DNA from: Planctomycetota bacterium
GTDB taxonomy: Bacteria; Planctomycetota; Planctomycetia; Pirellulales; Pirellulaceae
Length of the DNA: 64,000 nt
NCBI GenBank assembly: GCA_014381825.1
Contig: JACNKX010000062.1
Location: 1 to 64,000, forward strand
Direction of reading: 5' to 3'
A program made the translations under genes and the position numbers. The number at the start of each line of letters is the position of its first letter. The stretch's first letter is position 1. Below, one piece after another: positions 53,164-63,684 of this stretch. Below the pieces are notes generated by a model. The model did not search any database and had not been told where the DNA came from. It saw only the letters and a program-made list of their open reading frames with translations.

Positions 53164-54261
53164 GCAGCGTTCGTCATCGATCGGTCGGTCGATGAAGATC
53201 CAGAGCATGACGGGTTTATTCTGTTCGTGGGAAGCTTTCAGCCCGTCGAGCAGGCACGTCTTCCATTCGATCTTTCGCCATGCAACGTCTTGCTTCTTTA
53301 GAGCGGCAACTTCGGTCTGGAGTTCCGTAGGCGAGTAAGGCTTGAGGAAAGTCGCCTTTGGCGCTGGCCGAGCTTCTTCTTTGTCCGTCGGCGCATCGCC
53401 CTTCGGCTTTGCGCCACCGCCCATCCGCTTGAACGCCTCATCAACGAGCTTCTCAGCCTCTTCTGCCTTGCCCTGTTGGACAAGCGGAGCCAGTTTCTGC
53501 ATCAATTGCTGAATCGCCGAAACATCCTCGCCATTCTTCTGCATTGCCTGTGCCCGCTCTTGAAGTCTCCGGAGCTTCTCGGCGAGCTTAGCCGGCGCAC
53601 CCGTCGAATTGCCGTTGTTTCCCTGGTTGCCAGATTGTTCAAGCGCGAGGATCTTCATGACTCGATCCAACAACGCTTCCGCCTCTCTCGCCTGACCATT
53701 TTGCATCAGCTCGGGGAATTTCTGCATCAGACCGACAACGTCGAACGGAGGATGTCCGCCTTGGGCTCGCGTCTGAATTTCCTTCTCGATACGAGAGAGC
53801 TTTGCCTTCAGCCGCATTTCCGGGTTGTCGGCTGACTTGTGAGCCTGCTGAACTTGGATCGCGATCTTCCGCTGTTGGGACGACAGCTCGTTGCGAAGTC
53901 GGATCATGACTTGCATGTGCAGCCGCTTTAAGTTGTTTTCGGCACTTAGCAATACGTCCAATTGCTTCAGCGTCGCGTCTTCGTCGACGTCTTCCGACGA
54001 CAGTAACTCGGCCAGCCGCCCGGTCGCTTCGTTAACGGCTTGCCGCGCCAGATCCACTTTTGGCTTAGCCTCTTCATAACCCGCTCGAATTCGAGCGGCT
54101 TGCTCTTCGGTAACACCAATCTGCTCCCGGAACCTCATAACAACGTCGGGTGATATCAGCAGCGCATCGACTGGGCTGCGCTGCGGCGATTCAGCAGATG
54201 CAACGCAGGCAATCACGAACGTTAACAGTCCAGTGCACAACAATTGGCTTTTCAGGTACAT
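53161..54261 (-). CDS. N-terminal part of an exported Spy-like/thioredoxin-like protein ending at an in-frame TGA
   Basis: A 366-codon frame with GGAG before ATG 54261. It has a signal peptide (LLCTGLLTFVIACVASAESP); residues 40-160 resemble the Spy/CpxP periplasmic helical fold (QIGVTEEQAARIRAGYEEAK, RLHMQVMIRLRNELSSQQRK); two helical coiled-coil repeats follow (about 165-210 and 225-275). The last 40 residues, WRKIEWKTCLLDGLKASHEQ then NKPVMLWIFIDRPIDDERC, are the beginning of a Thioredoxin_7-like domain, which stops at TGA right after Cys. The remainder of that domain lies in frame downstream. Spy/CpxP-like proteins sense metal or envelope stress, which fits the ECF sigma gene upstream. 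See the TGA and hairpin entries. Confidence 0.75.
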   Translation of the reverse strand: MYLKSQLLCTGLLTFVIACVASAESPQRSPVDALLISPDVVMRFREQIGVTEEQAARIRAGYEEAKPKVDLARQAVNEATGRLAELLSSEDVDEDATLKQLDVLLSAENNLKRLHMQVMIRLRNELSSQQRKIAIQVQQAHKSADNPEMRLKAKLSRIEKEIQTRAQGGHPPFDVVGLMQKFPELMQNGQAREAEALLDRVMKILALEQSGNQGNNGNSTGAPAKLAEKLRRLQERAQAMQKNGEDVSAIQQLMQKLAPLVQQGKAEEAEKLVDEAFKRMGGGAKPKGDAPTDKEEARPAPKATFLKPYSPTELQTEVAALKKQDVAWRKIEWKTCLLDGLKASHEQNKPVMLWIFIDRPIDDERC

Positions 54262-54264
54262 GAT

Positions 54265-54708
54265 TTACTCCGGAGATAGGTCAGATTGAAAGTTCACAGC
54301 AAGCAGTGATTCGGTACGGCTGGACCAAACAGACATTTGGCCGCTCGCGGGTTGATCGGATGCGGCATAATGCTCATCAATCACACGACGCATGTGGTCG
54401 AAGTCGATATGCAGCAATTGTTCGTGTCTGGCGTCAGCTGTTGGAATCGAAGGCGTCTCATCCAAGGCAATATGCGGCGACGGGTCGCCCACCGGGTGAT
54501 TCTGTCGCGATCGAATAGTAAGCACAACCGCGAACGCCAGCACAGTACAGCAAGCGGCAACCACTTTGAGCCGCCGCGCAGGTCGTTGGGTCCGCGCACT
54601 TACCGCCCGGTTTAACACGTCGTCAAACGCCGGCGCAGCTCGCTGATCGGCATCTCTCACTCGCTGAACCGCGTCACGCATTTGCGAATCATCTGACGAT
54701 GGATTCAT
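54265..54708 (-). CDS. Single-pass membrane protein, probable anti-sigma partner
   Basis: A 147-residue protein; ATG 54708 has GGAG eight bases upstream, and it overlaps the ECF sigma gene end by 20 bp. The first 45 residues are cytoplasmic, helical and charged (MRDAVQRVRDADQRAAPAFD), followed by a membrane span (RLKVVAACCTVLAFAVVLTI) and a periplasmic part. This topology and position match an anti-sigma factor. The zinc-binding HxxxCxxC motif of ZAS anti-sigma factors is absent, so the assignment rests on context. It is 4 bp from the Spy-like gene. Confidence 0.7.
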   Translation of the reverse strand: MNPSSDDSQMRDAVQRVRDADQRAAPAFDDVLNRAVSARTQRPARRLKVVAACCTVLAFAVVLTIRSRQNHPVGDPSPHIALDETPSIPTADARHEQLLHIDFDHMRRVIDEHYAASDQPASGQMSVWSSRTESLLAVNFQSDLSPE

Positions 54709-55222
54709 TTGTTTCACTCCACAATGGTCTCAACGAGACGCGAAGCGCCTCCTTTGCCCGGGCGTAGTGCTGTCTAGCCGTCCCAACAGTCACACTCATT
54801 ACCTTCGCCGCTTCCGCAACGGTTAGCTCTTCGTAAAACACAAGATGAGTAACTTGCCGTTGCCGCTCCGGCAGATTACCGAGTGCGGAACGTACGACTA
54901 ACAGCTCGTCTCTATCGTCGAAACCTGATTCGTCGCCTTGATACGAGTCGGCCAACTCCGACAATAACTCGAACTCTAATCGCACCACGCGCGACCACCA
55001 CTGCCTTCGCCGCTGGTCGCGCGCCGCATTTCGGATCACCGCGAACAGCCAAGTCCGAAACGACGAACGCTGTCCATATGAGGCGTCGCCGCCAAGTACC
55101 TTCACGTATACGGACTGCAATACATCCTCCGCCAGTTCACGATCGCGACAACAAGTCATCGCCCATGCAAAACTCGCGGAGTGCAATGCGGTCAGTGAGT
55201 TGCGAAGATCGGTCTCGTTCAT
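54689..55222 (-). CDS. ECF-subfamily RNA polymerase sigma factor
   Basis: A 177-residue sigma70 factor with only regions 2 and 4. Region 2 contains AWAMTCCRDRELAEDVLQSV, then YVKVLGGDASYGQRSSFRTW and LFAVIRNAARDQRRRQWW (-10 recognition). Region 4 contains LGNLPERQRQVTHLVFYEEL, then TVAEAAKVMSVTVGTARQHY and ARAKEALR (-35 recognition helix-turn-helix). ECF factors switch on stress regulons and are held by an anti-sigma protein, here the next gene. It starts the six-frame operon that ends with the hydratase. The promoter should lie in the 180-bp gap to 55403, but no obvious motif was seen. Confidence 0.9.
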   Translation of the reverse strand: MNETDLRNSLTALHSASFAWAMTCCRDRELAEDVLQSVYVKVLGGDASYGQRSSFRTWLFAVIRNAARDQRRRQWWSRVVRLEFELLSELADSYQGDESGFDDRDELLVVRSALGNLPERQRQVTHLVFYEELTVAEAAKVMSVTVGTARQHYARAKEALRVSLRPLWSETNESIVR

Positions 55223-55402
55223 TACATCCTTAGACGCAGTCGACAGTCCCGTATATGACAGGAATCGAATGATAAAGTGATAGTTTCTCCAAAGTCATTG
55301 TGACCGCCTCGGGATCGTGCAACAATCCAACGATTCCCAATCAACATCGAGTCACGCGGCGAGCACAGGAATCGTTGACGTTCCCGCGACGGAGCTTAAT
55401 CA

Positions 55403-56296
55403 ATGCAAACGATTCGTCTGGCAGCGGTCAGTATGAACAGCCCGTTGGATCAGCAGGAAGAGACGTTCCGCCGAATCGCCGAATTCTGCGAGCGTGCTGC
55501 GAACGACGACACAGATCTCGTTCTCTTTCCAGAGCTTATCATTCACGGCCACTGTACGCCAAACACTTGGGAGATTGCGGAAGCCATACCGGAAGGCCCG
55601 AGTACCCGGCGGCTTGTCGAATTGGCGAAACAGTTCGGAATGTTCATTTCCGCCGGGATGAGCGAAAAAGAAAACGACATCGTCTTCAATACGCAAGTCC
55701 TGGTCGGCCCGAACGGTTACATTGGCCGACAACGCAAGCTGCATACGTCGCGGGATGAATCTTTTTTCTACAAAGGCGGTCGCGATATCGAAGTGTTTGA
55801 TATCGGGAAGTGCAAAGTCGCCAGTGTGATTTGCTACGACAACCAGTTCCCTGAGATTGCGCGGATCGCGGCCCTTAAAGGAGCCGACGTGATCCTCATG
55901 CCACATGCTGCGCGCGAAGGCCGCTGGGATGACACGCCGGAATCCGAGGCAGCCGCACGGCGTCACGTCTTCGATTTCTTCAGCGGATATCGAATGCGTG
56001 CCCGAGAGAACGCGTGCTTTTGTGTCTATGCAGATCAGGCGGGTGTCGCGGGCTATGTCGATTCATTACCACGCGAACACTCCAACCAGCCGCATCATCC
56101 CGGTGGTGCAATGATCATCGATCCCGGCGGAACTATTCTGAAACACACACAACTCGACAAGATTTGTGACGAGATGATCGTCGAACAGTTGGACGCTTCC
56201 GATCTCGCGAGATTCCGCAGCCATCCGAACTACACGCTTCGCACTCGTCGTCCGGAGCTGTTTAATGAACTTGTGCGTGACCAGCTGACCGGCTAA
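55403..56296 (+). CDS. Carbon-nitrogen hydrolase (nitrilase superfamily)
   Basis: A 297-residue amidase of the nitrilase fold. The catalytic triad is clear: Glu44 in LVLFPELIIHG, Lys112 in GRQRKLHTSRDES and Cys144 in VASVICYDNQFPE. VSMNSPLDQQEETFRRIAEF starts the fold, and NACFCVYADQAGVAGYVDSL and PGGAMIIDPGGTILKHTQLD are the usual downstream strings. Members hydrolyse non-peptide C-N bonds in small amides, carbamoyl compounds or nitriles. Nothing nearby indicates the substrate; the sigma operon is divergent. Confidence 0.9.
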   Translation: MQTIRLAAVSMNSPLDQQEETFRRIAEFCERAANDDTDLVLFPELIIHGHCTPNTWEIAEAIPEGPSTRRLVELAKQFGMFISAGMSEKENDIVFNTQVLVGPNGYIGRQRKLHTSRDESFFYKGGRDIEVFDIGKCKVASVICYDNQFPEIARIAALKGADVILMPHAAREGRWDDTPESEAAARRHVFDFFSGYRMRARENACFCVYADQAGVAGYVDSLPREHSNQPHHPGGAMIIDPGGTILKHTQLDKICDEMIVEQLDASDLARFRSHPNYTLRTRRPELFNELVRDQLTG

Positions 56297-56329
56297 TCAG
56301 AAACCTCCGCAAGCAAATTCAGGTGTCTT

Positions 56330-57619
56330 ATGATTCGCTCGCTCATTGTGTCTCTTGTACTGTTGCCGCTTACGGCAGCCAACGGCGCTGACTGGCCCCA
56401 TTGGCGAGGACCGACTCGAAACGACATTTCCACCGAGTCCTCTGGTTGGGACGGCAAGACGTGGCTCAAGGGTGAACGCTGGAAGGCGTCGGTCGGCGAA
56501 GGCAGTTCAGCTCCTGTTGTCGTCGGCGACAAAGTGTATCTCACGGGTTGGTCGGACAACCGTGACACACTCTTCTGCCTAGATCTGAATACGGGTAAAG
56601 AGCGTTGGCAACAGTCATATGACTCGCCTCGTTATGGTCGTCACGCGATAGGCGATCAGTCACTCTACTCGGCCGCGTGTTCGACTCCGGAATATGACTC
56701 AGAATCGGGCGTGCTGTTCACATTGGGTGTCGATGGCGATTTGAACGCTTGGGACACGCGTGACGAAGGCAAGCAAATCTGGTCGCTAAATCTTTACGAA
56801 CGTTATCAGGCACAACGACGCCCTGAAGTCGCCGTTCGCCGAAAGACGCAACGCGATTACGGTTACATGAGTTCGCCGCTTGTTATTGGAAAACAACTGA
56901 TCGTCGAAGTCGGCGGGAAGAAGGGCAACCTCGTTGCGTTCGACAAACGGACCGGCGCGGAGTTGTGGCACTCGGAGAATCAAGACGAAGCCGGGCACAC
57001 AGGTGGCCCGGTGCCGATCGATGTTCAAGGCGTTCCCTGTGTCGCGGTGCTGACACTCCGCAACCTCGTTGTGGCGCGAACTGATGGCTCAAAAGCCGGT
57101 AAAACTGTCGCGACTTATCCCTGGACGACGGACTTCGGTAACAATATTGCAACTCCCGCCGTGTTTGGCGACTCGGTGATCATCACTTCGGCGTACAATC
57201 ACGTTGCAATGTGCCGACTAAAAGTGACGCTGAACGGTGCGACGAAAGTCTGGGAGAACGAAATGGCGTCAGGTGTCTGTAGCCCGCTCGTCCATGATGG
57301 TCGAGTTTACTGGGCCTGGAACGGCGTTCATTGCGTTGACTTTACGACGGGCAAGGAACTGTGGTCGGGCGGGAAAGTCGGTTCGCAAGGCTCGTGCATC
57401 TTGACGGCCGATGACCGTCTGATCGTATATGCAAAGAAGGGTGAACTGTCACTAGTCGAAACTTCCAAGCGATCGCCAAAGAAATATACACAACTTGCCG
57501 CCGAGTCCGTGCTTTCGAAAACCGATGCTTGGCCGCACGTCGTGTTGTCAGGCGGTCACGTCATTTGTCGTGATCGAAGTGGCAGCGTCCGTTGCATGGC
57601 AGTAGATCCGCGCGACTGA
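56330..57619 (+). CDS. Exported PQQ-like beta-propeller protein
   Basis: A 429-residue protein with a signal peptide (LIVSLVLLPLTAANGADW). The repeats (DWPHWRGPTRNDISTESSGW, VGDKVYLTGWSDNRDTLFCL, LNTGKERWQQSYDSP, FDKRTGAELWHSENQDEAGH, GVHCVDFTTGKELWSGGKVG) are those of PQQ_2/BamB-type eight-blade propellers; GKERW and GAELW mark successive blades. No PQQ-binding dehydrogenase domain or haem is visible, so it is a binding propeller, probably periplasmic. This family is expanded in planctomycetes. It follows the nitrilase by 33 bp. Confidence 0.9.
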   Translation: MIRSLIVSLVLLPLTAANGADWPHWRGPTRNDISTESSGWDGKTWLKGERWKASVGEGSSAPVVVGDKVYLTGWSDNRDTLFCLDLNTGKERWQQSYDSPRYGRHAIGDQSLYSAACSTPEYDSESGVLFTLGVDGDLNAWDTRDEGKQIWSLNLYERYQAQRRPEVAVRRKTQRDYGYMSSPLVIGKQLIVEVGGKKGNLVAFDKRTGAELWHSENQDEAGHTGGPVPIDVQGVPCVAVLTLRNLVVARTDGSKAGKTVATYPWTTDFGNNIATPAVFGDSVIITSAYNHVAMCRLKVTLNGATKVWENEMASGVCSPLVHDGRVYWAWNGVHCVDFTTGKELWSGGKVGSQGSCILTADDRLIVYAKKGELSLVETSKRSPKKYTQLAAESVLSKTDAWPHVVLSGGHVICRDRSGSVRCMAVDPRD

Positions 57620-57733
57620 ACGGAACTCAATGCTCCCTTTTCGAGTTTAATGCGAGCACGGCGCGCTTATCGTCGACGATTCCTCTTCGAGGCTTCCGTA
57701 GTTCTGCTGGATCGGCGACGTTAGACTGTGGTT

Positions 57734-60700
57734 ATGTCAAAGTGCATGACGATTCACGGTGCGTTCCTTGGTATGGCAACAATTGTGCTGCCCGTACTTG
57801 GGGCGGCGCCACCGAAAGATCCGCAATACAACCGCGACGTGCGACCGATTCTGTCAGACAAGTGCTTTCGCTGCCACGGACCTGATGCAGCAACTCGCCA
57901 AGCCGAATTGCGACTCGACAAGAGAGAGGATGTAACAGCAGACCGTGGCGGGCACCGCGTGGTCGAGCCGGGCATGCCGGCAACGAGCGAACTGATCCGC
58001 CGAATCACCTCGACCGACGGCGACGAAAGGATGCCACCGCCTGATTCCGGCTCGACGCTTCGCGCTGATGAGATCAGCACGCTCCGCAACTGGGTCGAGC
58101 ACGGAGCGAAGTATCAACGGCACTGGTCGTTTATTTCGCCACGTCGTCCTGCGCTCCCAGAACTCACGAACGAGGAATGGTCACGAAATGCGATCGACCA
58201 CTTTGTTCTGGCGAGATTGGAACTCGAAGGGCTGGAACCAACTACCGAAGCCGACACCGCGATGCTCATTCGGCGGGTCACGCTAGACCTGACGGGCTTG
58301 CCACCAACGATCGAAGAAATCGACGCCTTTGAACAGGCCCTAATTCGCCATCCACAAACTGCGTACGAAGACCTCGTTGATCGTCTGCTTCAATCACCGC
58401 GATATGGTGAACGCATGGCGTCTGGGTGGCTCGACGCAGCTCGTTATGCCGACACCAACGGCTATTTCACAGACAACGACCGCACGATGTGGCCCTGGCG
58501 AGATTGGGTGATCGACGCTTTCAACAACAACATGCCGTTTGACCAATTCACGATCGAACAGATCGCTGGCGATCTCTTGCCGAACCCGACGATCGCCCAG
58601 CGAATCGCGACGGGTTTCAATCGCAATCACATGGTCAATAACGAGACCGGTATTATCGAAGAAGAGTTTCGCGTTGAGTATGTCGTTGATCGCGTCGATA
58701 CGACCGCAACGGTCTGGATGGGCCTGACGCTTGGATGCGCACGATGCCATGATCACAAGTACGATCCGATTTCACAGAAGGAGTTCTATCGATTCTTTTC
58801 CTTCTTCAACAACGTGCCGGAGCGAGGACTAAGCGGCAGCGGTGGCAATTCGGCTCCGCTGCTGAAAGTTCCCGTCGCTGTTCTGCAGGAGCGACTCGAC
58901 GTGGTGCGGCGTGCTGTGTCTGAGGCCGAACAACAGTTCGCATTGCTCGAACAGGAACTCGACGTCGCACAATCCGAGTGGGAGACGACGGCTAGCGAGA
59001 ATCTGTCCGTAGCTACGGCGAAGGGCTTAGTCGCACATTACACCTTGGACGAGAGTGCGGCAGAAACCGGGAAGACTGGTTCCGTCAGTACCGTTGAAGG
59101 AGTATTCGGTGAAGCCGCAAAGTTCGAAGGCGATGGGTGTATCAGCATTGCTGAAAGCGTCGACTTTGAGAGTACCGATGCGTTCACCTTCGGTGCTTGG
59201 ATTCAGCCGGCGAGTGCTGGCTGCGTGGTCTCCAAAATGGATGACGAAAACGACATGCGAGGCTTTGATGTCACGCTGAGGAAAGGGAAAGCCATTGTCA
59301 ACCTTGTTCACCGTTGGAACAGCAACGCGATTCAGGTGTCAACCGTCACGTCACTGCCGATGGGACAGTGGCAACATCTGCTAGTCACCTATGACGGCTC
59401 CGGAAAGGCTGCGGGCGTAACAATTTACTTGGACGGACAACCGCAATCGCTCACAACCGGCCACGATAGTTTGACAGGCACGATTCGTAACAAGCAACCA
59501 CTGCGAATCGGTCGTCGGCAAGCAAGCGCGTCGTTAAGGGGATTGGTTGACGATGTACGTTTCTACGCCCGACGACTCCCCAGCGACGAGGTATATCGGC
59601 TGGCGACCGACCAACTCGTGCGTAGTATTGTCGTGCTGGACGAACGAAGCGAGTTGCAGCAACGAAAACTGAGATCTTGGTTCATTCAACAGCACGCGGA
59701 CAAGCGTTTTCTGGCTGCCGCTTCGAAGCTGAAGACACTTCGCGACGAGGAGCAGTCACTAGCGAAGAGCATGCCAACGATCATGGTGATGCAGGAATCA
59801 GAAAAGCCTCGTGAAGCGTTCCTTCTCATTCGTGGCGAGTACGATCAACTCGGTGAACAAGTGACCGCCGGAGTACCGTCGTTTCTTAACCGTAGCCAGC
59901 TCTCTCCGAGAGATGAGGCATCTTCGGCAAGTCGCCTCGACTTGGCGCAGTGGCTTGTAGGTCCGTCGCATCCACTCACAACTCGTGTCACGGTGAACCG
60001 GCTGTGGCAGCAATTGTTTGGCACGGCTATCGTCAAGACAGTTGATGACTTCGGCACGCAAGGCGATTGGCCCAGCCATCCAGAATTACTTGATTGGTTG
60101 GCCGTTGACCTGATCGAAAGCGGTTGGGACGTGAAACACATACTTCGCTCCATCGTCACTTCGGCCACTTATCGGCAATCATCGAACTGCTCGCCGCAGC
60201 AACATGCCAATGATCCAGAGAACCGTTTCCTGGCGCGAGGCCCGCGATTTCGGATGGATGCGGAGATGCTACGTGATAATGCATTGGCAATTGGCGGTCT
60301 GCTCGTTGAAGAGATCGGTGGACCCGCGGTCAAACCGTATCAACCTGCGGGACTCTGGGAGGACGTGACCTACGACAGCGATAGCACTTACGAGTCTAGT
60401 GGCGGGGCATCACTCTATCGTCGAAGCCTGTACACCTTTTGGAAACGCCAATCTCCACCACCGAACATGCTTGTCTTCGATGCACCAACGCGCGAGACAT
60501 GCGCCGTCCAACGTTCACGAACCAACACGCCGCTACAGGCATTAGCGATTATGAACGACCCGACATTTGTGGAAGCTGCGCGGAAGCTGGCCGAGCGAAC
60601 AATGAGTGTGTCACCAGGTGACGTAAACGAGCAAGTCATGTTCGCGTTTCGTTCGGCGACGGCTCGTCGGCCGTCCGCGGAGGAACTGGATGTCTTGTTG

Positions 60701-60874
60701 AACGTATTTCGCCAGCAAAGAATGATTTACGAGCAGAACCTTAGTGCAGCGATAGATTTATTAAGTGTTGGCGAATCGGAGCAAAACGAATCACTGAACG
60801 TCGCTCAACTCGCGGCCTGGACCACGGTGGCAAGTATGATATTAAGCCTTGACGAAACGATCACGCGACCATGA
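57734..60874 (+). CDS. DUF1549/DUF1553 protein with planctomycete cytochrome and LamG-like domains
   Basis: A 1046-residue exported protein (leader [20 protein letters not shown]; Met 57746 is an alternative start). Residues about 28-110 are the planctomycete cytochrome C domain with CxxCH in [21 protein letters not shown]1549 follows ([64 protein letters not shown]). A LamG-type concanavalin-like insert spans about 430-640 ([64 protein letters not shown]). The DUF1553 end has [40 protein letters not shown] and [20 protein letters not shown]. Its stop overlaps the next DUF1501 start by 4 bp, so the pair is co-translated. Thought to act in polysaccharide use, unproven. Confidence 0.92.
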   Translation: MSKCMTIHGAFLGMATIVLPVLGAAPPKDPQYNRDVRPILSDKCFRCHGPDAATRQAELRLDKREDVTADRGGHRVVEPGMPATSELIRRITSTDGDERMPPPDSGSTLRADEISTLRNWVEHGAKYQRHWSFISPRRPALPELTNEEWSRNAIDHFVLARLELEGLEPTTEADTAMLIRRVTLDLTGLPPTIEEIDAFEQALIRHPQTAYEDLVDRLLQSPRYGERMASGWLDAARYADTNGYFTDNDRTMWPWRDWVIDAFNNNMPFDQFTIEQIAGDLLPNPTIAQRIATGFNRNHMVNNETGIIEEEFRVEYVVDRVDTTATVWMGLTLGCARCHDHKYDPISQKEFYRFFSFFNNVPERGLSGSGGNSAPLLKVPVAVLQERLDVVRRAVSEAEQQFALLEQELDVAQSEWETTASENLSVATAKGLVAHYTLDESAAETGKTGSVSTVEGVFGEAAKFEGDGCISIAESVDFESTDAFTFGAWIQPASAGCVVSKMDDENDMRGFDVTLRKGKAIVNLVHRWNSNAIQVSTVTSLPMGQWQHLLVTYDGSGKAAGVTIYLDGQPQSLTTGHDSLTGTIRNKQPLRIGRRQASASLRGLVDDVRFYARRLPSDEVYRLATDQLVRSIVVLDERSELQQRKLRSWFIQQHADKRFLAAASKLKTLRDEEQSLAKSMPTIMVMQESEKPREAFLLIRGEYDQLGEQVTAGVPSFLNRSQLSPRDEASSASRLDLAQWLVGPSHPLTTRVTVNRLWQQLFGTAIVKTVDDFGTQGDWPSHPELLDWLAVDLIESGWDVKHILRSIVTSATYRQSSNCSPQQHANDPENRFLARGPRFRMDAEMLRDNALAIGGLLVEEIGGPAVKPYQPAGLWEDVTYDSDSTYESSGGASLYRRSLYTFWKRQSPPPNMLVFDAPTRETCAVQRSRTNTPLQALAIMNDPTFVEAARKLAERTMSVSPGDVNEQVMFAFRSATARRPSAEELDVLLNVFRQQRMIYEQNLSAAIDLLSVGESEQNESLNVAQLAAWTTVASMILSLDETITRP

Positions 60875-62307
60875 CGCACGTTGAACAACACGCTTCTATT
60901 GCAAGACTCTTAGCGACACGACGGCAGTTCTGTGCGCGTGCGACAACAGGCATCGGGACCGCCGCCCTCGCATCGCTACTAAACACCAACTCGCTGGCAG
61001 CGCCAAACCAAGTAGCTCCTCGAGCCAGACGGATTATCTATCTGTTCATGCACGGCGGCCCGTCACAAATGGACCTGTTTGATTACAAGCCGATGCTGAC
61101 CAAGCTGCGAGGAACGGATCTACCAGACTCAGTGCGCGGGAACCAACGGTTGACTAGAATGACTGCCAATCAGGAGTCATTTCCGATCGCGTCGTCCGCT
61201 TTCAAGTTCACACAGCATGGCCAATCCGGCGCTTGGATTAGCGGGCTGCTACCGAATCTGGGCAAGGTCGCGGACGAGTTATGTTTCATCAAGTCGATGC
61301 ATACCGAGGCAATCAATCATGATCCCGCAGTCACGTATCTGCAAACCGGGCATCAGCAACCAGGGCGTCCAAGCATGGGTTCGTGGTTGAGCTATGGATT
61401 GGGTAGCGAGAACGCGGACTTGCCTTCGTTCGTCGTTCTTTTGTCTCGTGGCAGTGCCGCTCGCCCGGACGATCCGCTGCACGCGCGGTTGTGGGGATCA
61501 GCATTCCTGCCGTCCGATCATCAAGGTGTCAGCTTTCGATCCAAGGGGGATCCGGTACTCTACCTTTCCAATCCACCGGGAATCGATGATGCCACGCGCC
61601 GGCGCATGCTTGACGGGCTCAGTACACTCAACAAGAAGCAATTTGAAGCTGCCGGCGATCCAGAGATCAACACTCGTATCGCGCAGTTCGAACTGGCGAA
61701 CCGCATGCAGATGTCCGTTCCGAAGCTAACGGACTTGAGTGACGAGACGGACCAAACATTCGATATGTACGGAATCGATTCTCGTCAGCCCGGCACGTTC
61801 GCGGCCAATTGTCTATTGGCCCGACGCATGGCAGAACGCGACGTCAGATTCATCCAGCTCTATCATCGAGGCTGGGACCAGCATTACAACTTGCCCAGCG
61901 ATCTGCGTCTGCAATGCCGCGACGTCGATCAACCGTGCGCCGCGCTGATTGCAGATCTTCGGCAGCGGGGATTGTTGGACGACACGCTGATCGTTTGGGG
62001 CGGCGAATTTGGTCGCACAATTTACAGTCAGGGTAAGTTAGAAAGTAACAACTACGGACGCGACCATCACGGACGATGCTTCACGATGTGGCTGGCGGGT
62101 GGTGGGATCAAGCCGGGCATGACATTCGGTGGAACGGACGACTTTTCGTACAACGTCGCGTACGATCCGGTCCACGTTCACGACCTAAACGCTACGATCC
62201 TGCACTGCCTGGGCATCGATCACAAAAAATTGACTTTCAAATTCAAAGGCCGCCAATACCGTTTGACCGATGTCCACGGCGAAGTCGTCACGAAGCTGTT
62301 GGGATAA
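60871..62307 (+). CDS. DUF1501 exported protein
   Basis: A 478-residue protein, translationally coupled (ATGA) to the DUF1549/1553 gene. The leader ([20 protein letters not shown]) is twin-arginine-like. Family motifs: [107 protein letters not shown] and [18 protein letters not shown]. It is more like the DUF1501 subfamily with NQRL/GQSG strings than the copy at 34603. Confidence 0.92.
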   Translation: MTHVEQHASIARLLATRRQFCARATTGIGTAALASLLNTNSLAAPNQVAPRARRIIYLFMHGGPSQMDLFDYKPMLTKLRGTDLPDSVRGNQRLTRMTANQESFPIASSAFKFTQHGQSGAWISGLLPNLGKVADELCFIKSMHTEAINHDPAVTYLQTGHQQPGRPSMGSWLSYGLGSENADLPSFVVLLSRGSAARPDDPLHARLWGSAFLPSDHQGVSFRSKGDPVLYLSNPPGIDDATRRRMLDGLSTLNKKQFEAAGDPEINTRIAQFELANRMQMSVPKLTDLSDETDQTFDMYGIDSRQPGTFAANCLLARRMAERDVRFIQLYHRGWDQHYNLPSDLRLQCRDVDQPCAALIADLRQRGLLDDTLIVWGGEFGRTIYSQGKLESNNYGRDHHGRCFTMWLAGGGIKPGMTFGGTDDFSYNVAYDPVHVHDLNATILHCLGIDHKKLTFKFKGRQYRLTDVHGEVVTKLLG

Positions 62308-62326
62308 TTCGTGATGCCTCAAGCTG

Positions 62327-63610
62327 TCAGGACAGAACTTCTGGAATGGTCTCGCCATCACGGACGAGAGTGATTGGCCGACCTACGTTCGCCTCGTATT
62401 CCGTTTTGGGATCGATGCCGATGTTTTGGAAAAAGGTTGCGGCCAGGTCGTCGGGCGTGTAGCCGTCGCTTACTGGGCCTTCAGCCTTTTGGTCGGTGGC
62501 ACCGGTCACTCGACCGCCAACTACATCACCGCCGGCCATCAAGGCACACATTGCCCGAGCCCAGTGGTCGCGGCCAGATTTGTTGTTGACCTTCGGTGTG
62601 CGACCGAATTCGCCAGTTACGAGAATCGACGTGGAATCGAGTCGGCCTTGCTCATCGAGTCGGTCGAGCAAGGCCGACATTGACTGATCAAATCGCGGAA
62701 GCAGTTCGCGCCCGAGCGTGTTGAAGTTGTCCGCGTGAGTGTCCCAACCTTCCAGCAACACAGTGACAAAACGCACTCCCGCTTCGACGAGGCGAGTCGT
62801 GAGCAACATGCTTTGGCCGAAATCATGTCTGCCGAATCGCGCGACTTCCCTCTCTGATTCGCGCGACAACTCGAAGGCATCGCGCGCACGCGGTGAACTA
62901 ATAATTCGATAAGCCTGCTCCGAAAAGCGGTCTAGTCCGCGGACCGAATCGTCCAATTGCCGGAAGCCGTCGAACGCGGTGTCGATGTCCGTCAACAGCT
63001 CACGTCGCGATTGGTATTTGTCGACCGTCAGACCATCGCCCAACGTGATGCCTCGCACACGGAACGGCTGTCCATACCTTGGCTTCTCGCCGGTGGACAG
63101 CGGTCCGTACTCTGGGCCTAAATACCCGGGACCTTCGACAGGACGATCAATAGAAACGAACGATGGCAGATCTTCAGGGGCGGGAAACTCGCGACTTACG
63201 ACAGAGCCGTACATGGGGTAATTCACCACGGGAGTCGGTCGATTTCCCGTCATCAAATAGCGCGTGCCGAGTCCGTGCGCGGCTAAGTTATGAGTTATTC
63301 CCCGAAGGACAGCATACTTGCCCGCTCGACGAGCAAGTCTTGGCATGTGCTCACAAATTTCGACCCCCGCCGCCGATGTTGCGATCGGTGCGAATTGCCC
63401 GCGGTACTCGGATGGAGCGTTAGGTTTGAGGTCAAACGTGTCCTGATGTGACGGCCCGCCGCCAAGAAAAACGAGAATCGCGGAACGACCGGTGTCTTGC
63501 TTAGCTGCCGCGGCGTTCAGCCGCAGATAGTTGCTCAGCGAAAGTCCATTTCCTAGTACGCCAATCTTGAGAAGCTGGCGGCGTGAGAGGAGTGTTGTCG
63601 ATGATGCCAT
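62327..63610 (-). CDS. DUF1501 exported protein
   Basis: A 427-residue protein from ATG 63610 (MASSTTLLSRRQLLKIG), with AGGA upstream and a twin-arginine-like leader (RRQLLKIGVLGNGLSLSNYL). Family motifs: AILVFLGGGPSHQDTFDLKP, EHMPRLARRAGKYAVLRGIT, LGTRYLMTGNRPTPVVNYPM, MLLTTRLVEAGVRFVTVLLE, GWDTHADNFNTL, ILVTGEFGRTPKVNNKSGRD. It is convergent with the previous DUF1501 gene (20 bp between stops) and lies downstream of the last DUF1549/1553 gene on the same strand. Confidence 0.92.
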   Translation of the reverse strand: MASSTTLLSRRQLLKIGVLGNGLSLSNYLRLNAAAAKQDTGRSAILVFLGGGPSHQDTFDLKPNAPSEYRGQFAPIATSAAGVEICEHMPRLARRAGKYAVLRGITHNLAAHGLGTRYLMTGNRPTPVVNYPMYGSVVSREFPAPEDLPSFVSIDRPVEGPGYLGPEYGPLSTGEKPRYGQPFRVRGITLGDGLTVDKYQSRRELLTDIDTAFDGFRQLDDSVRGLDRFSEQAYRIISSPRARDAFELSRESEREVARFGRHDFGQSMLLTTRLVEAGVRFVTVLLEGWDTHADNFNTLGRELLPRFDQSMSALLDRLDEQGRLDSTSILVTGEFGRTPKVNNKSGRDHWARAMCALMAGGDVVGGRVTGATDQKAEGPVSDGYTPDDLAATFFQNIGIDPKTEYEANVGRPITLVRDGETIPEVLS

Positions 63611-63684
63611 CCGATGATTCCTGGTGGAGGACCAGCTTTTAATCTGTTGAGGATGCAATGCCATCCAACTGTTGACCGCAAACC

